DNA of 64,000 bases, from assembly GCA_003252455.1 (NCBI GenBank), contig QKED01000015.1:1-64000 (forward strand). The letters run 5' to 3'. A program made the position numbers and the translations under genes. Positions 9,701 through 18,500 of the stretch are shown piece after piece. Under the pieces are notes generated by a model that worked only from the letters and a program-made list of their open reading frames with translations, was not told the DNA's origin and did no database searches. Source of the stretch: Gammaproteobacteria bacterium (lineage in GTDB: Bacteria > Pseudomonadota > Gammaproteobacteria > Thiohalomonadales > Thiohalomonadaceae). Position 1 is the first letter of the stretch, and the number at the start of each line of letters is the position of its first letter.

Positions 9701-12700
9701 AGGAGTCGCCGACCCGCGTCGAGTTGCTGACCCGCCGCCAGGGCGAGCGGCTGGGTGTCGAACTCTACGCCGAGGCGCCGCAGGAGGGGGGGCAGGAGGA
9801 GGGGTGGATACGCCACGCACAGGGGACGCTCGCCCTGGCGGGTAGCCGACTCGAACCACTCGACCTCGCCACCCTCAAGGCACGCTGTACGACGCCGCTG
9901 TCGGTGGCGGAGCACTATCGCCACTGCGCCGCCCGCGGCCTCGACTATGGCGCCCAGTTCCAGGGGCTGGTCGAACTCTGGGGCGGCGCGGACGAGGTAC
10001 TCGGGCGCCTCGCCCTCGCCCCGTCGTCGCACGACGGGCGGATGTCGCTGCATCCGGCCCTGCTGGACGCCGCGCTCCAGGCGAGTGACGGACTCTATGC
10101 CGCGATGGGCCCCGAGACCACCTTCCTGCCCTTCGAGATCCAGCGTCTGCACTGCGTCGGACGCCTCGGTGCCGAGGCCTGGTGCTGGTTGCGCCCGCTG
10201 CCGTGTGCCGATGACGAACGCCGCTTCGACCTGTGGCTCCTCACCGCGCAGGGCGAGGTGGTCGTCGAGGCGCGTGGCGTGAGTTACCGGCGCAGCGCGA
10301 TCCGCGCGGGGGCGCGTGACGACCTCGCGCTACGGACCCTCTACCGTCAGCAGTGGCAGGCCAGGGACCTGGAGCCCTTCGTGACGCACCGTCGCCCCTG
10401 GCTGTTGGTCGGAGAGGCAGCGCGCACCACGGCGCTGGCCCAAGGGCTCGATGCACTCGGGCAGGCGAGCCAATGTGTCGACCCGGAGGCACTCGCCGCG
10501 ACACTTGCCGCCGCCTCGGCCAACCCGACGGCGGGGTGGGCGGGTCTCGCCCTGTTGCCGCTCGCCGAGGCGTCGCTCAGCGACCCGGCGCTGGCGCCAC
10601 TGGCGCAGGTCGAGGCGGGCAGGCGCGCCGTGCAGGCGCTGCTCGCCCACCCCGAGCTACCCTGTGACACCCTCTTGTTGCTCACCGAGCAGGCGCTCGC
10701 CCTGACCCCGGGGGAGGCGCCGCATGCGGCCCAGGCCACCCTCTGGGGCCTGGGTCGGACGCTGCTCAGCGAGCAGCCGCAGTTGGGCAGTCGACTGCTC
10801 GATGTGGACCGTCTGGACAACCCGCTCCTGGCCCAGTGTCTGCTCCAGCACGACGAAGAGTGTCAGGCACTGCGCGATACCACCCGCTTCGTCCCCCGCT
10901 TGCGGCACTGGCGCGACGGCCCACAACTGGCGCGGCCCGAGGGCGAGGTGCGGCTGACACTGCCGAGTGCCGGCTCGCTCAAGCAGTTGCGACTCGATAC
11001 CCTGGTCGTGTCGCCACCCGCTCCGGGCGAGGTGCAGTTGCGCGTCTACGCCTGTGGCGTCAACTTCCGTGACCTGCTCAAGACCCTGGGCGCCTACCCG
11101 GCGAGTGACGATGCCCTGACCCTGGGGGACGAGGTGGCCGGTGTGGTCACCGCGGTCGGTGCCGGGGTGAGTGGCTTCTCCCCAGGGGAGCGGGTGGTCG
11201 GGATCGTCGGTGGTGGTTTCAGCACGCGTGTGAATGCCCGCGCGGAGCTGCTCTGCCACCTGCCCGAGGCGCTCGACTACACGGCGGCGGCCACCCTGCC
11301 AATCGCCTTCTGCACCGCCCAGGCGGTGCTCCAACTCGGTGGGCTGAAGGCCGGTGAGCGGGTCCTGATCCACGCCGCCGCCGGTGGTGTGGGGCAGGCC
11401 GCCGTGCAGCTCGCACAGGCCCTCGGTGCCGAGGTCTACGCCACCGCGAGTCGCTCCAAACAGCCCCTGTTACGGGCGCAGGGGGTGACGCACGTCTACG
11501 ACTCGCGCAGCCTCGACTTTGCCGCGGCACTACGTCGCGATACCGGCGGTGAGGGGGTGGCGCTGGTCCTCAACAGCCTCACCGGCGAGGGCTTCATCGC
11601 CGCCTCGCTCAGTTGCCTGGCCCCCGGTGGGCGCTTCGTCGAGATCGCCAAGCGCGACATCTGGAGCCCGGTCGAGATGGCCGCGGCGCGCCCGGATGTC
11701 GCCTACCAGACCCTCGCCCTCGACCACTGGACGCAGCATGAACCGGCACGGCTGGGGGCGCTGCTGCGTGCGCTGATGGGACGCTTTGCAGACCATACGC
11801 TGCGTCCCCTGGGGCGGCGCATCTACCCCTTGAGCGAGCTGCCGCTGGCCCTGCACACCCTGCAGCAGGGGCGGCACACCGGCAAGCTGGTGGTCGTGCT
11901 CGACCCACCCGCCACCCACGCGGGCAGTACCCTCATCACCGGCGGCACCGGTGCCCTCGCTCAGGTGGTGTTGCGGGCCTGGCTGGAGGAGGGGGGGCGG
12001 CACGCCGTGTTGGCGGCGCGCAGCGCACCCTCGCCGACGCGACAGCAGGCGCTCGATCGCCTCGCACACGAGTTTCAGGCCACCCTGGTCTCGGTGCAGG
12101 TCGATGTGGCGGATGCCGCCCAGGTCGAGGCCCTGGTCGGGCGCTTCGGGGGGGAGTGGCCGGCGCTGTGCGGTGTGGTGCACGCCGCCGGTGTGCTCGA
12201 CGACGCACTGATCGATCACCTCGACGGCGAGCGGCTGGCACGCGTCCTGCGCCCGAAGGTACTCGGTGCCTATCACCTCGACCGCGCCACCCGTGGTCTC
12301 ACCCTCGAACGTTTCGTACTCTTCAGCTCACTCGCCGCCCTGCTGGGCAATCCGGGGCAGGGTGGCTACGCCGCGGCCAACGCCTATCTCGACGCCCTCG
12401 CCGCGCAGCGCCGTGCCGCGGGGCATGTGGCCACCAGCCTGGCCTGGGGCCCCTGGGCCGATGGCGGCATGGCCAGCGGCGCAGCGGCGCGTGCGCAGCT
12501 GGCGGCGCAGGGCTTTACCCCGCTCGCAGGCGCGACGGCCATCGCCGCTCAGCGCACCTTGATCACCTCCGGGGTCGCCGCAGCGGCGGTGGTCGAGGTG
12601 GATTGGGGGCGCTACGGCGCCGCCCTCGGCCAACGCCTCCCGCGCCTGCTCGATGAGCTGGTGGTACAGGGCGAGGCGGTGGGTGCGGGTGAGTGGTTGC

Positions 12701-13029
12701 AGCAGTGGTTGCTGGCGCCAACCGAGGCGGCCGAGGCGGCCATGGTGCGCCTGATCCAGGCGCAGGTTCAGGAGGTGTTGCGCCTGGGTACGCCGCCCGA
12801 CCCCGAGACCCCGCTGCTCGACCTCGGCATGGACTCGCTGATGGCGGTCGAGCTGCGTAACGAGTTGCAGCGTCTGCTGACCTCGGGTCCGCTCACCGGC
12901 GCACGCCTGCCACTGACCCTGCAGACCCTGCTCGCCCACCCGAACGTGGCGCAACTGGCCACGCAGACCCATGCGTGGTTGGCCCCCTATCGCGGTGCCG
13001 ACGAGGAGTATGAGGAGGGTGTGCTATGA
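6766..13029 (+). CDS. type I polyketide synthase, fully reducing module KS-AT-DH-ER-KR-ACP
   Basis: A 2087-residue single extension module. A short N-terminal coiled-coil docking helix (1-33) precedes the ketosynthase (35-445) with active Cys198 in NTACSSS plus EAHGTGT and KTNIGHLE. The acyltransferase has Ser631 in GHSVGEY and the HAFHS motif at 730-734, which marks malonyl-CoA specificity. The dehydratase has His935 in DHRVAGRVVFP and the later DAALQ element. The enoyl reductase holds IHAAAGGVGQ near 1535. The ketoreductase has GGTGALA at 1726 (the usual last Gly is Ala), Ser1855, Tyr1868 and a B-type LDD motif. The carrier serine is Ser2024 in LGMDSL. All catalytic residues I could check are present, so one malonate should be added and reduced to a methylene pair. 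It follows the loading protein by 30 bases. Confidence 0.95.
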   Translation: MSQAIDQEQLLKQALRELRALRSERDRLQATLHGPIAVVGIGCRFPGADGPAALWSLLAQGEDHVRPAPDSRWPGLDGTRVPRFGGLLDDAALQTFDAAFFGISPREAVGMDPQQRLVLEVCWEALEEAGIAPRALDGSATGVFMGVSVNDYALRHTKAGLGAVDAYLGSGTVHSVVAGRVAHHLGLQGPAVALNTACSSSLVAVHQALQALRRGECDLALAGGVNMLWEPELQLTFAEAGMLAPDGRCKSFDDRADGYVRGEGCGVVVLKRLCDAQAAGDRVYAVLRGSAVNQDGHTSGLTVPHGPAQQRVVAAALADAGVVAGDIGYLEAHGTGTALGDPIELEALAAQFAGRAEPLYVGSVKTNIGHLEAAAGVAGLIKAALALYHGAIPAHLHCTTPTRRFDWAAHPLRVATTHTPWPERLPRRVGVSSFGFSGTNAHLVLEAAPAPAEAKGAEWQRPSQLLTLSAHDGEALEALRAAYLARLDDGTPFAALAASATRGRSALGLRLALVAESSATARAALATASARRVGGEAPVAAFLFTGQGSQYLGMGRELYRDAPTFRAAIDECAALLAEELDRPLLALLFGEEAALLDQTRYTQPALFAVEYAMARLWQSWGVEPEVVMGHSVGEYVAACIAGVFTLAEGLRLIAARGRLMQALPEAGGMLAARLSGVDAQGRLARHPGLALAADNGPRSVVFSGSDATLSALRSELQGEGVECTPLQVSHAFHSELMAPMCAPLRAVAEGIAFQPPRLALISNVSGALAGAEVATADYWVRHTLAPVRFAAGMRALLDYGVDHCIEVGPRPVLCGMGAECLDPERGETMSWLPSLRPDQPWQTLLQSLGAWWCAGGAVAWSAVEAPYAQPRVDLPTYPFQRKRHWLDLDGRGDFTLRPHADPLLGEPISHAGLAPDQSLYATHLSSHSPAYLADHRVAGRVVFPAAGYVAQLLALGRQFWPEGGLCVESLTLLQPLVLEESPTRVELLTRRQGERLGVELYAEAPQEGGQEEGWIRHAQGTLALAGSRLEPLDLATLKARCTTPLSVAEHYRHCAARGLDYGAQFQGLVELWGGADEVLGRLALAPSSHDGRMSLHPALLDAALQASDGLYAAMGPETTFLPFEIQRLHCVGRLGAEAWCWLRPLPCADDERRFDLWLLTAQGEVVVEARGVSYRRSAIRAGARDDLALRTLYRQQWQARDLEPFVTHRRPWLLVGEAARTTALAQGLDALGQASQCVDPEALAATLAAASANPTAGWAGLALLPLAEASLSDPALAPLAQVEAGRRAVQALLAHPELPCDTLLLLTEQALALTPGEAPHAAQATLWGLGRTLLSEQPQLGSRLLDVDRLDNPLLAQCLLQHDEECQALRDTTRFVPRLRHWRDGPQLARPEGEVRLTLPSAGSLKQLRLDTLVVSPPAPGEVQLRVYACGVNFRDLLKTLGAYPASDDALTLGDEVAGVVTAVGAGVSGFSPGERVVGIVGGGFSTRVNARAELLCHLPEALDYTAAATLPIAFCTAQAVLQLGGLKAGERVLIHAAAGGVGQAAVQLAQALGAEVYATASRSKQPLLRAQGVTHVYDSRSLDFAAALRRDTGGEGVALVLNSLTGEGFIAASLSCLAPGGRFVEIAKRDIWSPVEMAAARPDVAYQTLALDHWTQHEPARLGALLRALMGRFADHTLRPLGRRIYPLSELPLALHTLQQGRHTGKLVVVLDPPATHAGSTLITGGTGALAQVVLRAWLEEGGRHAVLAARSAPSPTRQQALDRLAHEFQATLVSVQVDVADAAQVEALVGRFGGEWPALCGVVHAAGVLDDALIDHLDGERLARVLRPKVLGAYHLDRATRGLTLERFVLFSSLAALLGNPGQGGYAAANAYLDALAAQRRAAGHVATSLAWGPWADGGMASGAAARAQLAAQGFTPLAGATAIAAQRTLITSGVAAAAVVEVDWGRYGAALGQRLPRLLDELVVQGEAVGAGEWLQQWLLAPTEAAEAAMVRLIQAQVQEVLRLGTPPDPETPLLDLGMDSLMAVELRNELQRLLTSGPLTGARLPLTLQTLLAHPNVAQLATQTHAWLAPYRGADEEYEEGVL

Positions 13030-13105
13030 GGCCACGCCACACAGCGCAGACCCTCTGCCCTCGGTCGCGCGTTGCGCCCAACCCGACACAACCCGTAGGA
13101 GACTC

Positions 13106-13600
13106 ATGGTGAACAGCGCGAGTACAGCGAGCGGAGTGTTCAACGCCTATGGTCTGGCCTTTCACCACTTCGGTCTGGCGGTGAAGCAGCCCAGCGCCGC
13201 CACCGCCTTCCTCGATGCCCTCGGCTATCGCCGTGGTGCGGCGATCTTCGACCCGCTACAGGGGGTCAATCTGGCCCTCTGCGAGCACCCGAGCATGCCC
13301 GCCGTAGAGCTGATCTGGCCCGGTGCCGGGGAGGGGCCCTCGCCCGTGGACAAGATCCTGGCCAAACGCGACAGTCAGCTCTACCACCTCTGCTTCACCT
13401 GCCCCGAACCGGAGCAGGCGTTGGCCCGGTTGCAGGCCGACGGGCATCTGCTCCTGCCAGCCGTGGAGGCGAAGGCGGCGGTGCTGTTCGGTGGGGTCGA
13501 GGTCTCCTTTCACTACGTGGTCGGGTTCGGGCTCATCGAGCTGATCCACTGTGACGCTGACCACCCAGGGCTCACCGCCGTAGCGGAGGCCGGAGCATGA
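13106..13600 (+). CDS. VOC-superfamily protein, methylmalonyl-CoA-epimerase-like
   Basis: A 164-residue vicinal-oxygen-chelate protein. Likely metal ligands are the His pair in AFHHFGLAV (20-21), the Glu in AVELIWP, the His in LYHLCF and the Glu in LIELIH, which together match the methylmalonyl-CoA epimerase layout. An excellent AGGAG lies just upstream of the ATG at 13106, and the stop overlaps the next start in ATGA, so it is translationally coupled to the FkbH-like gene. That pairing suggests that it acts on the same small acyl unit, for example as epimerase, lyase or binding partner. The precise reaction cannot be read from the sequence. Confidence 0.8.
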   Translation: MVNSASTASGVFNAYGLAFHHFGLAVKQPSAATAFLDALGYRRGAAIFDPLQGVNLALCEHPSMPAVELIWPGAGEGPSPVDKILAKRDSQLYHLCFTCPEPEQALARLQADGHLLLPAVEAKAAVLFGGVEVSFHYVVGFGLIELIHCDADHPGLTAVAEAGA

Positions 13601-15531
13601 GTGGCGCCCTCTACCGTGACCTGGGCTGGCTCCCGGCCACGCCGAAGAACTTCACCCGCTTGTGCGATGCGCTGCTCGAACGCGAGGGTGACCTGGGGCG
13701 GCGCATCGCCACTCTGGCCGGCTTCGCCCTCGATGACAACGCCCTGGCACGTCTGGCCAAGGTGATCGAGCAGGCACGTGCACGCGGCCTCGCCCTCGCC
13801 CCGCTGCAACCCCTGCGCCTCGGTCTGTTGAGCAACGCCACCACCGCACTACTGGTCCCGGCACTAGTGGCCACGGCGGCGCGCCATGGCTTCGCCCTGG
13901 AGTGTATCGAGGCGCCCTTCGGGCAGGTGCTCCAGTCGGCCCTCGACCCCGACTCCGCGTTCAATCGCGCCCGGCCCGACGTGGTGCTGCTCGCCCTCGA
14001 CTATCGCGCTCTGCCGCTCCTGCCGACGCCGGGTGACGCCGCACAGGCGCGTGCCACGCTGGAAGCGGCCCTGACCGAGCTGGAGGCGATCCGCACCGCC
14101 GTACGGCGCAACAGCGGCGCCTTCTGCCTGGTGCAGACCCTGGCCCGCCCACCCGAGGCGCCAGGGGGCTCCTTGGAGTCCTCCCTGCCGGGTAGCCTCG
14201 ACCACCTGGTGCGAGAGTTCAATCGCGAACTCACCCTGCGTCTGGCCACCTCCAGCGACCGTCTGCTCGATACCGCCGCGCTCGCCGAGACGGTGGGGCT
14301 TGCCGAGTGGCACGACCCGGCCTTTTGGCAGATGGCCAAACTCCCCTTCGCCGCCGCCTATCTACCGCTCTACGCCGACCACGTCATGCGCCGCCTCGCC
14401 GCCGCGCGCGGCAAGAGTCGGCGTGCCCTGGTGCTCGACCTCGATAACACGCTGTGGGGCGGGGTGATCGGTGACGACGGCCTGGAGGGTATCCACCTCG
14501 GTCAGGGGGACGCCCGTGGCGAGGCACACCTGGAGGTGCAGCAGACCGCGCTGGAGCTGCGCGGACGTGGGGTGGTGCTGGCGGTCTCCTCGAAAAACAG
14601 TGACACGGTGGCGCGACTGCCGTTTCGTGAGCACCCCGACATGCTGCTCAAGGAGGAGCATATCGCGGTGTTTCAGGCCAACTGGGAGGACAAGGCGAGC
14701 AACATCAGCGCCATCGCCAAGGCACTCTCCCTGGGCCTCGATGCCCTGGTGTTCCTCGACGACAACCCGGTCGAGCGCGCGCTGGTACGCCAACTGTTAC
14801 CGCAGGTGGCTGTCCCCGAGCTGCCGGAGAACCCCGCGCTCTATCGCCGCACCCTGCTCGCCGCCGGTTACTTCGAGGCCGATACCTTCTCCGAGGAGGA
14901 TCGCCGCCGTGCCGACTACTACCAGGCCAATGCCGAGCGCGTGGCACTCCAGGGTCAGGTGGACGACCTCGACGCCTATCTCGCCTCGCTACAGATGACC
15001 CTGACGGTACAGCCGTTCGATGCCACCGCACGGGCGCGTATCACCCAGCTGATCAACAAGTCCAACCAGTTCAATCTCACCACCCGCCGCTACACCGAGG
15101 AGCAGGTGAGCGCGTTGGAGCAGGACCCGGAGGTCTTCACCCTACAGGCGCGTCTACGCGACCGCTTCGGTGACAACGGGGTGATCGCCGTGCTCATCTG
15201 CCGCCGCCAGGGGAGTGCCTGGGCGATCGACACCTGGTTGATGAGTTGTCGCGTGCTCGGGCGCGGGGTCGAGCAGGCCCTGCTCGGCGAGCTATTGGTG
15301 CAGGCACGCGCCCAGGGCATCGACGCGCTGCATGGCTGTTATCGCCCCACCGAGCGCAACGGCATCGTCGCCGAACACTACGCCAAACTCGGCTTTACCC
15401 CCCTCGATGCGGGGTCCGATGGGGCGAGTTACTGGGTGCTGGAGACCCATGTCGAGTCGCACCAGCAGCCCCCCATCGCCATCCAACGGGGTGGCGCGCT
15501 GGCCGACCCGCCTGACTACCCGCATGACTAA
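13597..15531 (+). CDS. FkbH-like HAD-IIIC protein (glyceryl-carrier type)
   Basis: A 644-residue protein. The N-terminal about 260 residues resemble the SGNH-like region found before FkbH cores. The HAD phosphatase core begins with Asp281-Leu-Asp283-Asn-Thr in LVLDLDNTLWGG, followed by SSKN and the FLDDNPVER segment. The last about 150 residues form a GNAT-like domain (RFGDNGVIAVL, CRVLGRGVEQALL, YRPTERNG). Characterised FkbH homologues take 1,3-bisphosphoglycerate, load the glyceryl unit on a carrier protein and remove the phosphate. No free-standing ACP is encoded nearby, so the acceptor could be a carrier domain of the neighbouring megaenzymes, in particular the PCP of the adenylation-less last NRPS. 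It is coupled to the VOC gene by a 4-base overlap. Confidence 0.88.
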   Translation: MSGALYRDLGWLPATPKNFTRLCDALLEREGDLGRRIATLAGFALDDNALARLAKVIEQARARGLALAPLQPLRLGLLSNATTALLVPALVATAARHGFALECIEAPFGQVLQSALDPDSAFNRARPDVVLLALDYRALPLLPTPGDAAQARATLEAALTELEAIRTAVRRNSGAFCLVQTLARPPEAPGGSLESSLPGSLDHLVREFNRELTLRLATSSDRLLDTAALAETVGLAEWHDPAFWQMAKLPFAAAYLPLYADHVMRRLAAARGKSRRALVLDLDNTLWGGVIGDDGLEGIHLGQGDARGEAHLEVQQTALELRGRGVVLAVSSKNSDTVARLPFREHPDMLLKEEHIAVFQANWEDKASNISAIAKALSLGLDALVFLDDNPVERALVRQLLPQVAVPELPENPALYRRTLLAAGYFEADTFSEEDRRRADYYQANAERVALQGQVDDLDAYLASLQMTLTVQPFDATARARITQLINKSNQFNLTTRRYTEEQVSALEQDPEVFTLQARLRDRFGDNGVIAVLICRRQGSAWAIDTWLMSCRVLGRGVEQALLGELLVQARAQGIDALHGCYRPTERNGIVAEHYAKLGFTPLDAGSDGASYWVLETHVESHQQPPIAIQRGGALADPPDYPHD

Positions 15532-15574
15532 GAGTGCCCACGAGCGTGTTATGAGTGAAGGATCGAGTGACGCC

Positions 15575-18500
15575 ATGTCGATAGATGCGTTTATCCAGGC
15601 CGTGCAGCAGCAGGGGGTCAATCTCTGGCTCGATGAGCAGGGCCAGCTGCGCTTCAAGGCGCGCGCCGGGGCCATGACGCCGACCCTCCAGGGTGAACTG
15701 AAGGCGCGTAAGGGGGAGCTGGTCGCTTTCCTCGCTGCACAGGCGTCGGATGCGGCGTTGCCGACCCTTGAGCCAGACCCCGACAACCGCTATCAACCCT
15801 TCCCCCTCACCGATATCCAGGAGGCCTACTGGGTAGGGCGCAGCGGGCGCTTCGAGCTCAACACCCCGAGCCACTTCTATGACGAGTTCGCCGTGCAGGG
15901 GCTCGACCCCGAGCGCCTGGCGGAGAGTTGGCGCCACTTGGTGGAGCGCCACGAGGCGCTGCGCACCATCGTCTTGCCCAGTGGCGAGCAGCAGATCCTG
16001 GCCGCGCCGCCGCGCCTGGATGTGGCTTGCTTCGACCTGCGCGAGGGGCAACCCGATGCGTTGCAGCAGCACCTCGGCGCGCTGCGCCAAGAGATGCTGG
16101 TCACCCCCTTCGTGCCGCAGCGCTGGCCGCTGCACCGCCTCTGCCTGAGCCTGCTGCCGCAGGGCGAGGTGCGTATCCACCTGGCCCTCGACATGCTCAT
16201 CGCCGACTGGGGGAGCCTCGGGTTGCTGCTCGACGAGTGGGGCGAACTCTACCACCACCCCGAGCGACCGCTGGCGCCGCTGGCGCTCTCCTTCCGTGAC
16301 TACGTGCTGGCCGAACGGCGTCTACACGAGACGGCGCTCTATGCCCGTGCCAAGGCCTATTGGGAGGCGCGACTCGACCACCTGCCCGCGGCCCCGGAGT
16401 TGCCCCTGGCCCTCGACCCCGAGCAGCTTACACGCCCGATCTTCAGTAGCCGTCGCACCCTGCTCGATGCCACCACCTGGGGGCGCCTCAAGGAGGTGGC
16501 CAAGGGGCAGGGGGTGACCGCCACGGTGCTGCTGCTCGCGGCCTTCGCCGAGGTGTTGAGCCGCTGGAGCAAGCAACCACACTTCGCCATCAATCTGACC
16601 CTGTTCAACCGCCTGGAACTGGGTGATATGGCGCAGATCCACAAGCTGGTGGGCGACTTCACCAGCGTCAACCTGCTGGAGGTGGACAACCGCGCCGCCG
16701 ACGAGAGCCTGGCGCAGCGTACCCAGCGTCTGCAACAGCGCCTCTGGAGCGACATGGAGCAACGCGTCTACAGTGCGGTGCGGGTCATGCGGGCGCTGAG
16801 CGCACGGCGCCAGGGTGCGCCGGTGCGCATGCCGGTCATCTTCACCAGTGGTGTCGGCCTCGCCCAGCGCGACGAGTGGCTGGGTGAGCCGGTACACGGC
16901 TTCAGCCAGACCCCACAGGTGTGGCTCGATTGTCAGGTCGGGGAGAGCCAAGGGCGCCTGCGTGTGGTGTGGGATGTGGTCGACGACCTCTTCCCCGCCG
17001 GGATGGTCGACGCCATGTACGGCGCCTTCCTCGACCTGCTGCGCCGCCTGGCCATCGAGCCCGCGCTGTGGACGGCCACGAGCCCCGAGCTACTGCCCGA
17101 GGCGCAACGGGCGACGCGCGCGCGGGTCAATGCCACCGAGGCGCCGATCGCTGAGGCGCGCCTGCACGAGCTGTTCCTCGCCCAGGCCCGCCTGCACGGG
17201 GCACGCCCGGCGGTGATCACCCCGCTGCGCCGCCTCGACTACGCGGAACTCGCCCGCGAGGCCGCCCTGGTGGCGCACTGGCTGCACGACCTAGGGGTGG
17301 GGCGCAACCAGTTGGTGGGTGTGGTGATGGAGAAGGGGTGGGAGCAGGTGGTGGCGGTCCTCGGCGTGCAGATGGCCGGTGCGGCCTACGTGCCCATCGA
17401 CCCGGATCAGCCCACGGAGCGACTGCACTACATCCTCGACCAGGCGCAGGCGCGCGCCGTGCTCACCCAGCCTTGGGTCGAGACGGCGCACCCGTGGCCC
17501 ACGGAGTTGCCGCGCCTGGCCGTGGCCCCGCCCGGCGAGGGGACGCCGCAGGTGGTCGCCCCGCCCGCAGTGCAGGGAGAGGCGACCGATCTGGCCTACG
17601 TCATCTACACCTCCGGCTCCACCGGTAGCCCCAAAGGGGTGGTGATCGACCATCGCGGCGCGGTCAACACCGTGCTCGATATCAATCGCCGCTACGGCGT
17701 CGGCCCGGATGACCGGGTATTGGCCCTCTCGGCCCTCAACTTCGACCTCTCGGTCTACGATATCTTCGGCCTGCTCGCTGCGGGTGGCGCCCTGGTGATG
17801 CCGTTGGCCGAGGCGCGGCGCGACCCCTCGCAGTGGGCCGAACTGATGCAGGCGCATGGGGTGACCCTGTGGAACACGGTCCCGGCGCTCATGGCCATGT
17901 TGGTCGAGTATCTGGGCGCGACGCCGCTCGACGCACCGCTGGGTCTGGTGATGCTAAGCGGTGACTGGATCCCGCTGGAGCTGCCCGAGCGCATTCGGGC
18001 ACTCTTCCCCAATGCGCGCCGCTACAGTCTGGGTGGGGCCACCGAGGCCTCTATCTGGTCCAACCACTTCCCCATCGAGCGCATCGAGCCGCAGTGGAAG
18101 AGCATCCCCTACGGCGTACCCTTGACCAACCAGTACTTCCGCATCCTCAACGCGCGCCTGGACGACTGCCCCGACTGGGTCCCTGGGCAGCTCTGCATCG
18201 GTGGTGTCGGTGTGGCGCTCGGCTACTGGCGTGACGAGGAGCGGACCAACGCCCAGTTCTTCACCCACCCCCGCAGCGGCGAGCGCCTCTACAACACCGG
18301 CGACCTGGGGCGCTATCTGCCCGATGGCAACATCGAGTTCCTCGGGCGAGAGGATTTCCAGGTCAAGATCAGCGGTTATCGCATCGAACTCGGCGAGATC
18401 GAGAGTCAGCTGTTACGCCACCCGGCGGTCGCCTCCGGGGTGGTCGCGGCGGTGGGTGCGAGCCGCAGCGACAAACAACTGGTGGCCTACTACGTCCCCA

